DNA of 64,000 bases from Sphaerulina vaccinii (GCA_022570795.1 JAKUDP010000001.1:3224001-3288000); one strand, 5' to 3'; positions 20,683-32,277 are shown, counted from the stretch's first letter. Notes: a model not told the origin generated them from the sequence alone. Numbers and translations: made by a program.

Positions 20683-22655
20683 CTACTCAGCCTCCAACTC
20701 AAAATCCTTTGGAGTATAAGTCTTGGCAGGCTTTGTGTCCATACCATGCATCTCCTTGGCAAAACGGCATTTGTCTCCATTTATGCAACCGATGCCTCTC
20801 ATAGAACCTTCTTGTTGCTTCGGATAAGGGCAGTGATGACCGTATATGCAGTCGAACTCACGACAAAACGTGCCCTTCTTGCAGACGGTCTCGCGAGCAA
20901 CGACGCGCAGCCACTTCTTATCGTCTTCATTCAGTTTGTGACTGTGCTCGTGTGGGCAGACGCCGTTCTTGGAATTGTGATGGCAACAGCCGCGGCCGAT
21001 ATAATGCTGTGAACAAGGTTAGCAAGAAGAGCTTCTCTGAGAAACGACTGGAAAGCCCTGCTCTCTGTTCCAGAGTGCAGCAGCTTGGTATGCGGACATG
21101 GACATACCTGATTGCAATACTTTGCTTGCTTCAGCCTGTACACTTTATCATGATCATAATCCATCACCGGGTCGATCCGATAGTCGAGCTTGTTGACGAG
21201 AATGCGAGGTCCGATGTGAAGAGGCTCCACCTGTGGCGGCTTGGGTATATCTTTGAGCGGAAGGTGTGCATTTGCCTTTGCGATATTGGCCCAGGCACTA
21301 CTGGGTATAGGAGGTACCGAAGATGGTGCTGGTCCTGGTATCGATGCGCCCGCAACCACAGGAAGCTCGCTCACAGGTAAGGATGCGATACTATTGGCAC
21401 GAGTGGAGTCCTCTCTGAACGACAACGTGGTAGGGCTATACATCGGTGTGCTCGGAGCTGGCGTGGCTGTCGACGCCGGCGGAGTAAACATAGCACTAGC
21501 TGGCTTGAATATGTTCTTCGAGTCGTGACGGCCGCGATGAGTGTCGCTGAGAAGATCCGGAGGTGTCAGGTTGATCTTGGTCTCTCGAAACAGCCCAGGA
21601 ATCGTCTTCTGATCGAAAGGCAACACGTCCAGCTCCTTTTCGAAGGGAACACCTCCAAGTAGAGTGACCCGGCCGACACCAGTATCATCGTGCATGAAGT
21701 TCTCCAATAGACGTGCATAGCCATTATCGTGACTGCAGCCGAAGACAACTTGACGACATTGCTGGTTGTAAAAGTGCGTCCTGAAATTGGCGTTAAGCTT
21801 CATGTCGGCCTTGTCCTTGCCAGAGCCGACATCGATAAAGTCGCACATGTCATCTCCATTTGTGAAACCGCTGACGAACTCGTGGAAGATAGCAGTCGAG
21901 CTCAGAACACCAGCCTTGACCAAGGAAGTGGCCAGGCCTGCAACATTGGCGTAGACTCGAGCGATAATCTGAGAGTCCTGCGAATAGTACGGGTGCTCAG
22001 CGAGTATGCGGAATACACCCTCCTTGAGCTGACGGGCAGCCTTGCGACCTCCAGGCTCGCCTTGTCGCAGAAGCTCCTGGTTGAATATGACGCCGTCGCC
22101 ATCGATGAGGACCATGACGTATGGATTTGATAGCAGCAGGTCCTTGAGCGAGTCGCGCTCGGCAGCCATGATCTGTAAGTTCGCTAGAAGGGGAGCGTGA
22201 TCAGGAGATCCAGGCGCTGCGGCAAGAGTGGATGCTTGGAGCTCTTCATGCCTGATGACTAGATTAGAGTAGCGGTGAAGCACTTCCTGTCGAAGGTGTT
22301 AGCAAGTATCTCTGAAAGCCGCGATGAAGTTGCGCGTGGGCGTAGGTTGGCTCGATGGTGTGGTCATCGTGAGGTTTGTGAAGAGATGCAGGAATTGCCT
22401 TACCTGGAGAAGCATATTCTGCGCATTGAGATGCGACTGCGAAGCATTATATCGCGACCACAGCTCGCTCAAATGCCCACTACTACTCGAAGCGACACTG
22501 GCGACCTCGCGAACAGGTGTCCTGACAGGCGGCGCCATACTCGAGCGTCTGCTTCCTGAGAGGCTGCTGTTCCAGCCATTCGAGGTATCGCGGATCAAGC
22601 TGGGAGTGCTGCCATTCATCGAGCGCATCTTGCGTGGCGTTCCTATTGGATCCAT
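20683..22655 (-). CDS. Tandem CCCH zinc-finger protein with NYN/PIN-like domain
   Basis: Three exons (22404-22655, 21108-22286, 20683-21006), introns 117 and 101 bp, give 584 residues. Residues about 88-135 form a coiled coil. Residues 136-310 match the fungal DUF7923 domain, with an acidic VLIDGDG loop (D146, D148) like NYN/PIN nuclease folds. The C-terminal exon carries several CCCH-type fingers: cysteines in GRGCCHH, NGVCPHEHSH, TVCKKGTFCREFDCIYGHHCP and GIGCINGDKCRFAKEMH. This is the pan-ascomycete family often labelled C-x8-C-x5-C-x3-H type zinc-finger protein. It probably binds RNA; ribonuclease activity is plausible from the acidic residues but unproved. The middle 120 residues are Pro/Ser/Thr-rich. 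Without the last splice the frame runs into a non-family tail that lacks the fingers, so the last intron is well supported. The first exon starts at MDPIGTPRK. Confidence 0.86.
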
Positions 22656-22730
22656 TGTGAGGAATTGTGGTGATGGTGATTCTGCGTCTGGTCCAGACGC
22701 GCCAATAGTGAAGAGCGCCAGGATTGCAGT

Positions 22731-23114
22731 TTATTGGTGCGTGGTTCTGGATGTGAGGTTGTATTCTTCGATTTTAGCTTTGAAAGTCCGTGATATTGCC
22801 GGTTCGAAAATTGATGGAGGCCAAATAACTCTGCCAGACCGATGAAAGCGAATCGCTGGCGTGTTGTTGTCAGTCGGCGTAGTGGATGTTTTGATGCTTG
22901 GAGATGGAAGCGAGTCTCTCAGCGGCGCTGTCGGCAGGTGTGCAGTCGATGTTGATGTATCTTGCCTTGGAGGTTGCGTGATCTTGCAGTGGAAGTTCAA
23001 AGCTGGGGTGACGCGCATTTTTGGCGTTGGCGCGGAAGGAGCCTGGGCCCGCTTTTTTCTCTGTACCGTACTTGCGAACGCTGCGACTATCCAGATTGTA
23101 ACAAACACCACCAC
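22731..23114 (-). CDS. Uncharacterised protein, possible single-pass membrane protein
   Basis: The frame is open for about 140 codons, but the first in-frame ATG is at 23018, giving 95 residues ending at TAA. Upstream of that ATG the same frame encodes a hydrophobic stretch (VVVVFVTIWIVAAFAS) followed by basic QRKKR, like a membrane anchor, so an upstream exon with the true start may have been missed. The segment RFHRSGRVIWPPSIFEP reads like genuine protein. I recognise no family. It lies immediately upstream of, and on the same strand as, the CCCH zinc-finger gene, with 75 bp between them. The call is tentative. Confidence 0.35.
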   Translation of the reverse strand: MVVFVTIWIVAAFASTVQRKKRAQAPSAPTPKMRVTPALNFHCKITQPPRQDTSTSTAHLPTAPLRDSLPSPSIKTSTTPTDNNTPAIRFHRSGRVIWPPSIFEPAISRTFKAKIEEYNLTSRTTHQ

Positions 23115-23909
23115 AACAATGTTTTGAGCTCCGCGTCGGGCTTGTGGGTGGTGGTGAAGAATTTGTTGCTGTTCCTTTCACCGCATATGGGTTATGCGCG
23201 TCGCGGGAGTGCCGAGCCAGGGTAGTCTGCAGGCGACCAGTCGCAAAACTCCTGGGCGGTTCTGCTGTGTAACATCAAACGACGTGTATCGCCAGAATAG
23301 CGTCTGCGCTGTTTATCTCGTTGCAGGCCGCACGCGTTGGGCTCTGGATGGTTGAGAAAGTGGTGGGAGGTCTGCGATGTTCTGGAATGTCTATGCTGCT
23401 TTAGCGGAAATGCACGAGTCAGCGGTGATCATAATACAGACAACGATTGATATTGTTCTTACCAGCCAGACAGCGAGCGGCTATGCACATATGCAGAACA
23501 GCGATGCGAGGACTACTAACAGGTAAGCTTCCTTGAGGGCGAGAGCTATGCGGAGTCACATCGAGAGGCCGCCACAGGCCACCTCAAGCTCAGAGTCCTC
23601 AGTTTGGGCGGGAACATGGAGATATTAGAACGCTTGCACGGATCAATCACTTCAAGCGCGTCACAGTACAGGATCGCATCAGAAGTCCATCGTGCATTGT
23701 TCTATCTTGTTTCTAAACTTCGAATATCAGCCGACATTGGACTTCGTAAGGGCACAGTCACATACATCTTAAAGCCTGGCCTCGGTGCTGTTGTCTTCCC
23801 GCCATGATCTGCATGATTCCTGTTCTCATCGTGACCGCCCCAATGACAAGCGCTTGCGATCGCATCCCAGCCTTGCCATCTCGTCAACGCGCCACGTTGT
23901 GTGTCCATT
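23115..23909. other. Intergenic region
   Basis: About 800 bp between the uncharacterised minus-strand frame and the 3' end of the aprataxin gene. Only short overlapping frames are present, none convincing. Confidence 0.5.
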
Positions 23910-24975
23910 TCACTCTCGCTTCCATTCATCGAGTTCCTCTTCCAAATGCTCCTTGAAGCGCTTCGGGAGGAGGTAAGTCGTGCCACCAAATGCCCTGCCA
24001 CATCCAGGTCTCCAGCATGTCAGATTGCCAGTCGCGGAAGAACCCATTCTCCTCGGATCGTTTGGGAGCAATGGAAACTGGTCAAGACCGATGAAGAAGC
24101 TCGGGTCTTGGAAGGAGTGGTAGTGATGTGTGCGCTTCATTGGCTCGCTGACCATGTCAACCTAGATCATGTCAATAATATGATGCTTGTGTGTCTCTGC
24201 ATCCACGTACGCTCATCACATGAATATGCACATTCGACATAGATGGGGTTCTATGGATACCCGACTTGACCTGACTTAGCCAGTCACGCCCCTTGGGTAG
24301 ATTGTCTGCTGACGGAGGTTCATCTGCGTCCATGGCTGCGATTCTAGCCTGTTCGGTCTTGGAGTATTTCCCAAAGCGTCGACGCAGCTCTTCAGCAACT
24401 ATACGCTCGACCACCTTTAGCTCATTGCGACAATCGGCGAGGAACTCTGGATCATCAAATGCCTGTTGTGGTGGGAGTTCGTTTCTCGAATTACGAGGGA
24501 GAAGCAGGAGATGTATACTGGACTTTGGAAACACTACGATGGAGGGAATGGATCAGTAACGCCTCAGAGATCAGGCTCGCTCGAGTGACAGAGACTAGGA
24601 GCTTCCAGTAAAAACTCACTATCATTGATGACCACAAATTTCTCGTTGAAGTAGATAACCCTAGTGGAAGGGAACTTCTTAGGTGCTTTCGTGTACTCAG
24701 CAAGGCCCCATTCCCTCATCGTCCGTGTCTGCTTGCTTAATTCATCGCTCTTCTGGAAAGTAGACTCTGACGCTGATCCTTCGTCCATGCTTGGCTTGGC
24801 TTTAGGCTTGGGTTTCATAAGCTCTGTGACTTGATCGTGGTCAGACGGCGACGAGTAGTTCGAGTCGTTTCGTTAGCATACAGGCATTTCGTGCCGGTGC
24901 TGGCGAGGAATGCTGTTCTGTTTCCGGATGAGCCGCATTGTCCTCTGCGGTCTTTCTCTTTCGAGAAGACGCCAT
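23910..24975 (-). CDS. HNT3: Aprataxin-like DNA 5'-AMP hydrolase
   Basis: Four exons (24882-24975, 24620-24829, 24211-24533, 23910-24161) give 292 residues; introns are about 50-87 bp. The histidine-triad domain is recovered only after splicing: the FVVIND..IHLLLLPR strand region joins exons 2 and 3, and the histidine motif VHIHVMS (H204, H206) ends exon 3 and continues in exon 4 as VDM. The C-terminal CWRPGCGRAF..HLEEEL matches the C2HE zinc-binding element of fungal aprataxins. Aprataxin removes AMP left on 5' DNA ends by abortive ligation, and so protects against single-strand breaks; it is nuclear. The N-terminus (MASSRKRKTAEDN) is basic and resembles a nuclear localisation signal. The size is typical of fungal Hnt3. 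It is divergent from the DUF4211 gene. Confidence 0.93.
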
Positions 24976-25493
24976 GCTGCGTGAAAGCAAAGTAATAGGA
25001 CAATGGCTTCAGGCGAGAGGTGAAAAGGAGGAAGGAGCGTGAGAACGAGGAAGTGAGTAAGACGGAGCCTTCGTCGATCAGCCCCTCAATTGGTGTCCGA
25101 GGTCGCTGTCGAGGTCGAGACACGACCCACCGACAACAACTTCCTTGCACGTGTCAGAATTCACAAGCAAATTGTTTCCTCTCCCAGATCAGTGGTCGCT
25201 GTCTCCAGGGCATGAGAGCTTCTGCCTCTGCTGAAGAAGCATCAAGGGACTGAACTGGAGCACTGTAATGGCCAGATCATTATCCATTGGACCGCTCACC
25301 AACCCTGAGACAGCGTCATGCATGGGATGTGGAGAGTCACAGCGCGTCGTCGGCGTCGCGTAAAACAACTTCACTGACAGCTCTCATCAATTTTGAGTAA
25401 GTGAATTGCTTGCCCCACTCGTTCTTCCCTCATATCGTCACAACACATCGTGTAACTTCTTCATACACAACAATATTGGATACTGCTCTTGCC
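24976..25493. promoter_or_regulatory. Bidirectional promoter, HNT3 / DUF4211 gene
   Basis: The two start codons are 518 bp apart on opposite strands. The frame of the plus-strand gene is open for 31 codons upstream of its chosen ATG, but this stretch is unlike the family. No factor site is claimed. Confidence 0.5.
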
Positions 25494-27621
25494 ATGGCGC
25501 GAAGCAAGTCGTCACGAAAGCGACAGTCTCGCTTGGAGTTCACACCTTTGCCATCATCATCTCCAGCCGCGAAAACATATCACAAGCAGATTCAAGACCG
25601 CGCCGCTGCAGTCACGATACAAGGCTCACCAAGCTCGAAATCGAAGCGGAGAGAGGTCACGGAGATTAGCGACGACGAGGACCGCAACGACGAACCGGTC
25701 CTGCCCACTCCCGCCGGCACGGCAAACGAAGACTTGATTGAGGACAGCGACAGCGAGCCTGTGCGCACAGCCTCGAGGCGGCCAGACCGATCATCACCAA
25801 CACATACAGACCGGCGCTCGACGCGAAAGGCGAGACCGAAGCAGAAGCAGCTAGACTTTTCGAACGCCAGAGGTTCCGACACATTCGACTCACCTGTGCG
25901 ACTCGCCTCTCCCAGGCCTATCTCTTCTGGTAAGGGCGTGTTTGCTTCGGCTGGCCAGGGCGGGATGATTGAGCTATCAAGCGACTCGGGCTCAGACTCT
26001 GATCTACCTTCAGCGCGCAAAATTATGGCGCGTGGGAAGAAGGAAGTGAAGCAGAAGAAGCAGCGCCCTATACGTGCTTCTCAACGACTAGCTGCGCCAT
26101 CAGACAGTGATCAGGAAGGTATTGTTGTAGCCAGGAAGCCGGCTGCTAAGATCGCAAGCGACGAAGAAGACAGCGGAGAGGACATGCCTACCACTGAAGG
26201 AAGGCTGCCTCGCAGTCGAAGGCGGACCAGAAGGAGATCGATCGATAACTTTGTAGTTGACTCACCTCCGGCGGCAGCAGAGAGTGAGGACGATGTCGTG
26301 GAGGTGAGCAGGTCTAGGCGTAAGCGGCGGCGAGAAGACAGTGAAGAAGAGAATGAGGACGAGGACTCAGAAGAAGACACACACAAGACACCAAGTCGTC
26401 GACTGGTGAAGCGACCACGACAACTGTCCCAACGCGAGAAGGACGATCTGGCCGAGGACCTTGCAGATCTTGGGTCTAGTAGTGAGGCTCCGTCTTCTCC
26501 ACAGCCTCCTCGAAGTACACAATCCGCGGAAAAGCAAGCAAGGCTTGCGGCATTGGCGAAACTGAAGAAGAAGCGCGGACAGCCTCTAGAACAGGTCGCC
26601 GAAGAACAAGAAGACGATGACGAGGCAGAACCGGGTTCAGATATTGAGCAAGTCGACGACGAAGACAGCGAGGTTGAGGAGGTCGCCGCGCCCATGAGCA
26701 GTCATCAGATGTTCCGGCCTGACGAGAACGATGAAGACTTCTTGGTCGAAGAAGGAGAGGACGACCCACTAGGCATCCCAGAGGGCATACCTCTGGAGTT
26801 CACAAGATACGCTTCTATGCGAGGCAAGGAACTCTTCAAGTTTGCGATCCTGTGGATGGTACAGAAGAAGATCAATCCGGGCTTCGATATGAATGCCGAG
26901 ATATTCAGTTTGACCTTCCGGAAGCTAGACGACGAGGTGCGTGGATTGGCCGGTTCAAAATTCACGTCATCAGTCTGGAGACCGGAGTTCACAATCGCAT
27001 TGGAAGCTCGTCCAGAGATTGCATACCACAGGCCTGGTGGAGCTCTGAGGGATAAGTGCGATGCATGCAATCGCTCATCACATCCGGCGACCTATGAGAT
27101 CCAGTTCCAGAAGAAACCATATCATCGAGACACGCTCGAGGACGTCGACAACAATGACGACGATGATGAGGACGACGACGACGAGGAGGAAGAAGCTTCT
27201 GAATCCGAGAACGCTGCAGACACTCCAGACTACGACTCCCAGGGACGCAAGGTCGTACCAGAGAACACTGTCTTCTACGTTGGCAAGTTCTGCACAGCCA
27301 ATGCAAAGACTTGTAAGTTCAGTCACTCGCACCACCTCATACGTTTCACACTAACATCGTACAGCTCATGCCCTGAATCATTGGAAGTATCAGTTGAACG
27401 AATTTGTAGTCATATGGCTGAACTCCACTGGGTATCTGAGGCCAGACAAGATCGTGCAACGCGACAAGTTATCCACTAAGAAGAGGGGAAAGCAGGCGCA
27501 TAAGATCCTGATGCGAATGGAGGAATCTGGCGAGATCAAGTCCCTCTGGAAGACGTTCCGTGAGTCTATCGATGCTGCTAGAGATGCTAAGCAGGGCCGT
27601 TATGGTGTCGAGTCGCCTTAG
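25494..27621 (+). CDS. DUF4211-domain nuclear protein
   Basis: Two exons, 25494-27312 and 27365-27621, with a 52-bp GTAAGT..ACAG intron, give 691 residues. Residues 1-400 are low-complexity and highly charged, rich in Ser-Asp/Glu clusters and basic runs such as RRRTRRRSIDNF and RRKRRRED, as in chromatin-associated proteins; several could be nuclear localisation signals. Residues about 405-680 match the DUF4211 domain (FTRYASMRGKELFKFAILWM, then a CDACNRSSHPATYEIQF zinc-knuckle-like segment with CxxC). An Asp/Glu repeat of about 25 residues interrupts the domain. The molecular function of DUF4211 is not established. The ATG at 25494 (MARSKSS) was preferred to one 31 codons earlier. The 3' end is odd: after the TAG the same frame stays open for 120 codons, and a 72-nt optional intron could bypass the stop. 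Confidence 0.87.
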
Positions 27622-27984
27622 CAAGAAGCAGGACACGATGAAGAGACTGTAAGACCCGGACGCGTGCCTGCACGTGCAGACGATGCAGACGATGAGATCG
27701 TGGTTGCAATGCGACCCTCGAAAAGAGCACGACTTGCAATTGGTGCTGCAGGTGCAGTCGCGAGTGCACGAGATGCAGAGCAAGGCGAGCGGCAAGATGA
27801 CAGCGCTAACTCCACTACTGTCGCTGGTACAGTAGGTGATGGGCTAGGAAGGTTTGCTGGTATCGAAGGCCTTGTCAGTGTTTATAATGCTGAAGACTTG
27901 CTCGGTGAGAATGACATGGTGAAGTCGGCAGATGAGGAGCTGAGTAGCCAAGGATTGTTATGGTGTGAGTCGCCCTGGGTTTGA
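27622..27984 (+). other. In-frame coding-like extension after the TAG stop of the DUF4211 gene
   Basis: The frame of the DUF4211 gene continues for 120 sense codons after the TAG at 27619-27621, ending at TGA 27982-27984. It reads like protein, with a basic RPSKRARL stretch and an acidic C-terminal part. Removing 27560-27631 (GTGAGT donor, AAGCAG acceptor, 72 nt) would join the upstream gene in frame and delete the stop. It could instead be a decayed 3' end. See the findings. Confidence 0.5.
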
Positions 27985-28429
27985 GGCACTAGGAGATTGG
28001 GGATTACTACTACCACCAGGCTTGGAGGGCATTGGACATGTATTCTTGACGACGTTCATTCTGGATACACGACATCAACACACGGCGAACTTAGGAGCTG
28101 CGGCTCGTCATTGGCCATAGGATTGTCTAGCAGCTTCGTGCTCGAGACTGTTGCTCCCTCATTATTGGCACCCAAATCAATATCGAAGTACCTAGCTCTA
28201 GTGCTCCATCTCTCTCCGAGGTCTCGAAGCTTACTACTCTTTGAATGTCTGGACATTGGGTGGCGTGGCCCATGACCAAACAATGAAATCCTCATCGCAT
28301 GTGGGATATGGTGACCGGATCCGGCGAACTTATATGGCCTTTGTTCTCAATGCTCCAAAATGAATAGTAACAGAGCCATGTCCACAATTCGCACAGCACA
28401 TCGTTGATCCTAGCATAGGTACTAACATC
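27985..28429. other. Intergenic region
   Basis: About 445 bp. A branch-point-like ACTAAC followed by ATGACAG just around the ATG at 28430 hints that a short 5' exon of the cysteine-rich gene may lie here. I see nothing else. Confidence 0.45.
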
Positions 28430-29584
28430 ATGACAGCTCAATGCGACTCAGCTCTGCTGATGTTCGCCAACGGTCAACCTCAATTCGCAGCACTCACATG
28501 CAGCAATGGCCCTTTCGGCACTCACGCTTCGGAAAAGCCCTGCGAGCTCTCCTTTCCCTTCCCTAATGGTGTGGGTGGTGGACTAGGACATGGACCAAAC
28601 TTCACCGTCTGCGGAGCCTGCTACGATCAGCATTTACAGCAAAACAACGTAATGGGTCAGCCGCTTGCAGACGTTATTGGAATTTCACCTATTTGGGGAG
28701 CTCCAGGAGTGCCTTGGAGTAATCCTGTTCCAAGGAGTCCGGCGGCTTTTACGGAGTTCTTGACGAGGCTTTGTTGTATGTGCATCGGAGATGCTAGAGA
28801 CATGGCTGAGGAGAATGAGTGAATGACTGACGGGTGACTATAGTGGCATGCGAAAAGGTCGAATCTGACAAGATTGCCGAACGACAGAGACTTGGGATCG
28901 TGCCAGGAGGGCTAGCAGGGCCAGGAGGGCTACCAGGACCTTTCGGGTTCTTCGTGCCGCCGCCAGGAGGACCAGCTGCTCTACAACCTCCTCCACAAGC
29001 TCACGCACCTGATTAGCAGTATCATTATGATTATCCTACTAACACTTGCATGTGAGTCCTTCTTATTCCTAAAAGATTGTTAGTACAAGGTCACTAACAA
29101 GATGTACTCTATTAGGTGTCGTCGAACTCTCGGCTGGCTAGGTGGTGCAGCTCTCCCTGCTCCGGCAGGGCCAACAACTCAGCCGCCACCACGTATCTGT
29201 CCTTTTGATCATGACTATTGGTATAATCAGGCTGTCACGACTAGAGATATGAACGACAACTGGCTGAGAAACATTAAAAGAATGCCAGATGGGAACCTCT
29301 GTTGGGCTAGTGCCAAAACGAAGCGCGGTCGTGATGCCAAGAGAACTTATAGAGCGTGCAGATGCGGTTCAGACGTCGAAGCTACACAATGGCTGAACTT
29401 TACACTTGCGCAGTGTATGTGCTGTGAAGGGATTTGGGATGTTTCTGGTACGCTCTGGACGCCTGGTTCGAGATATCAGGTTGCTGGGCAGAGGCCACCA
29501 AGGCTTGATCCGAATGGTACTGGGAACAACCGAAGCGGCGGAGATATGTCTATGGGACGTACTGTGCTCAATTATACCAAGTAG
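28430..29584 (+). pseudogene. Cysteine-rich protein gene with an in-frame TAG
   Basis: Three exons can be read: 28430-28775, 28844-29051 and 29116-29584, with introns GTATGT..CTATAG (68 bp) and GTGAGT..ATTAG (64 bp). All join in one frame of 340 codons, except that codon 173 (29014-29016) is TAG. Both halves are cysteine-rich: exon 1 has TVCGACYDQH, the first junction gives RLCLACEK, the second junction gives TNTCMCRR, and exon 3 has RACRCGS and QCMCCEG. Such CxxC and CxC pairs suggest zinc binding, but I recognise no named family. The second exon ends in a Gly/Pro repeat (PGGLAGPGGLPGP). Either the gene is a pseudogene or strain-specific null, the TAG is read through, or a weak 66-nt intron (28954-29019, GTGCCG..CAG) removes it. 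If the stop is used, the product is 172 residues. The start may lie in an unseen upstream exon. Confidence 0.55.
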
Positions 29585-29692
29585 AGACAAGATGAGGCTG
29601 CGAAGGTGCGAGACGTACATGATTTAGCCATGATAGTCTTTCATATGTGCATACTGTTGATACAACATACTGCCGAACAACCTGACATCACA

Positions 29693-31260
29693 TCAGGACG
29701 TCTTCGAAGCGTGCTTCGATCTCACTTTGATCTCCTGCTCAAACACAGCATTCGCCAAAGCAGATCCTCGTCCAGTAAGGACAAATAGAGCCCACTTCCA
29801 GCGGAAAGGATTGATGAGCATGACGAAGACGACCCAGTATACAAGCTCCCCGTACGGAAAGAAGTCAAATGCGCCAGTAGGTGCAAAGCGCCTGGCCCAT
29901 CTCGTGAAGTCGATCCAGGATTTCATTAGACCTTCAGTAGGCCGTGCTAGAGGATCCACGAGAAACATGAGGAGAAACCTGGTGTAGATGCCAATGTGCC
30001 AATTACCAACAGCTCCAATAGCGTTGACATAGGTACAGTTATTGCAACATATGTCCATATGCTTTGGCGGGAAGACTTGAAGGTACCAGTTCGGTGGCTC
30101 GTAGTTCTCATCGAAGCAGTCACGAGGTAAGAAGTCGAGAGATGGACGTTCGTAGCCTGTTGCCATGATGCAGATGTCGCCTTCGATGAGCTCTTCGCGA
30201 CCAGGTCCACCTTTGGGAGTACCTTGACTCCTGTGGTTGAATTTGATGCCATTTTCTTCGAAGTTCTTGACATCACCTCTGAGCCAGGTGATTTTGCCTT
30301 GGCGAATCTGTTCGAGCACATCATTGTTCACCGTCGGCGTCTCCATGAAGATGCCGAAGAAGAGACGGAGTAGTGTTTCTGAGATGAAGGAGAAGATGGT
30401 TTCCTGGTCGAAGATGTTCAAGGCGAGCAGGACATCAATGATAGGGTTCCTCGGTATGACCCATTTCTCGGAGTCGGAGAGAATGTATGTCTTTGCAGCT
30501 CCGGCGGCGGTAGTGAACTCCATAGCTTCAATGGCACAGGCACCTCCGCCTATAACGAGGACATTCTTGTATTTCGCATCTTGCTCTGCAAATGATTAGT
30601 CCATGACTTCAAACAGTCGCCCAGTCTGAGTGAAGGCAAAGCACGCTACTCACCTTTTCCATCGAGCCGACTTGAATGGAAGATCGCGCCCTTGAACCAG
30701 TCTTCGCCTTTGATTGTGGTATACTTAGGCTCTCCACAAGTGCCAATGGCAGCGATCACACCATCATAGAAGTCATGCCATGCATCGTTGATGATCCAGT
30801 ATCCGTGGTCGTTTTTCCAGACTCTGTCCACGCGAGTATTGAACTTGGTCTTGTTTTCTAGACCATATGTTTGCCACAGCTGCTTGACCGCATCTACAAT
30901 CTCTCTCCTGTTGGGGTAGCCCTCGCTCCATGTGACTGATGGAAAGAATCTGTACATCACAGAGTGGATCTGAAGTCCGCTCGTATCGTTGACCTTTGCC
31001 CATATACCGCCCAGGGCATCCTCTCCGCCAGCTTCGAAGAGCGTGACATTGAAGCCATGGCCGACGCAATGTGCAGCAGCTGAGACTCCAGTCAGGCCGG
31101 CACCAATGATGGCGATTCGAGGTCGTCTGAGTTGCGTAGAAGGAGTCGGCGGAGCAGGTGCGAAAATGAAGGAGAGGCGTCGTTGGATGAGGCTGAAGAT
31201 GTACTTGATGGGGTCGTTGAAGACGTGCTGCCTGAACCTCTCCAGTCTGTTCGGCGCCAT
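29693..31260 (-). CDS. Flavin-containing monooxygenase (FMO/BVMO-like)
   Basis: Two exons, 30654-31260 and 29693-30585, with a 68-bp intron, give 499 residues. The FAD-binding motif is IIGAGLTG (G53-x-G55-x-x-G58). The FMO signature FxGxxxH is present as FKGAIFH. The NADPH-binding motif VIGGGACA (G215-x-G217) lies just after the splice junction, and the late ATG-Y motif appears as ATGYERPSLDFL. The C-terminal part has hydrophobic stretches (YWVVFVMLI) that could associate with membrane. The enzyme should use NADPH, FAD and O2 to oxygenate a small nucleophilic or ketone substrate; the substrate is unknown. It is divergent from the SigF-like gene. Its 3' end is convergent with the cysteine-rich gene, about 110 bp apart. 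It ends with TGA. Confidence 0.93.
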
Positions 31261-31585
31261 CGTCCTATACTGGACTGGCTGGGCTGTTGTTATGTTGTGC
31301 TTGTCGAAGAGAAAGACCTACCTCAAGAGACAAACAAACACATGTAGCTCCTGGCATACCTAATGTCACGCTCCATCTTTAGGGAATCACGACTGTGTTG
31401 AACTTGTAACAACTGGAAGGCATTTTGCAAGCACCTGCAGACAATGTCCAGCCCAGCCAACTCAGGAACAAGCTTTTCTTCGACGTCACTGTCACATGCT
31501 TGGCGCCTTCCCATCCTTGCCGGAGCTACAACTCCCTTTCACTCTCCACACCAACATCTCAATACACCTCCATATCGCTATCAGC
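31261..31585. promoter_or_regulatory. Divergent promoter, FMO / SigF-like gene
   Basis: A 325-bp spacer between two divergent start codons. It should contain both promoters. No specific motif is claimed. Confidence 0.5.
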
Positions 31586-32277
31586 ATGGATAATCCAATC
31601 AGAGACATTCGAGGCGTCGTCCATCGATTGACACAAGGCTCGCCTAACGAGCAGAAACAAACCATCGAGGAGTACTTTACCACAGACGCTAGCTTTACAC
31701 ACCCCTTCTGTCGTACTGGCAGCTTCGAGGGCTCCAGATGGCTCATTCTCCAGATCTTCCAGTGGTACAAGGTATGCACGCTTTCCTTCGCAGCGACATT
31801 GACCATTCTCAAGCTTACGACATCCAGATCATGAGCCCAAAGATCATCCTCAATGTCAATGGCGCGGCTTACGACGAAGATCATCGGAAGTTATACGTTG
31901 ATATCAGCCAAATCTTCAGTATCTGGTTCATCCCATTTCACCAAAGCAACGTCAACCTCACTACAGTCCTCGAGCTTACTCAAATATCCGGCTCGCGAAA
32001 ATACTACATCAAGTCACAGAACGATTTGTACCAAGTCGATCAATTCTTCCAGTTCTTCGCACCTTGGAGCATTGGGACAGTCATTGTTGCGCTCTGGCAC
32101 TTCTCGGCTACCTTCTGGTGTGTGATCCTGGCACAATTTGGCAAACCAATTACCCGGTATTTGCAGAACCAATGGCAGCAGAAACAGCAGCGGCAGGTCC
32201 GCACTAACGGCGTGTCTCACGATGACGATGCTGGAGATACGAGTGTGCGTAAGACGATACCGCCCTCTGGACCCTAG
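31586..32277 (+). CDS. SigF-like NTF2-like family membrane protein
   Basis: Two exons, 31586-31771 and 31828-32277, around a 56-bp GTATGC..CCAG intron, give 211 residues. The N-terminal 130 residues match the fungal SigF-like NTF2-like family (DIRGVVHRLTQGSP, ASFTHPFCRTGSFEGSRWL, then KYYIKSQNDLYQVDQF). NTF2-like folds are alpha+beta cones, often ligand-binding or without enzymatic activity; the function of this fungal family is not known. A hydrophobic segment (IGTVIVALWHFSATFWCVIL) near residue 165 is a likely membrane helix. The tail is Gln- and Asp-rich. After the TAG the frame stays open for 28 very hydrophilic, protein-like codons (see findings). Unspliced reading gives a stop within 20 codons of the donor, so the intron is well supported. 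Confidence 0.88.

Noticed and set aside
27664..27984. Independent 106-codon gene after the DUF4211 gene
   Set aside because: It is in the same frame as the upstream gene, begins with a GTG rather than ATG, and is better explained as a 3' extension, isoform or relic.
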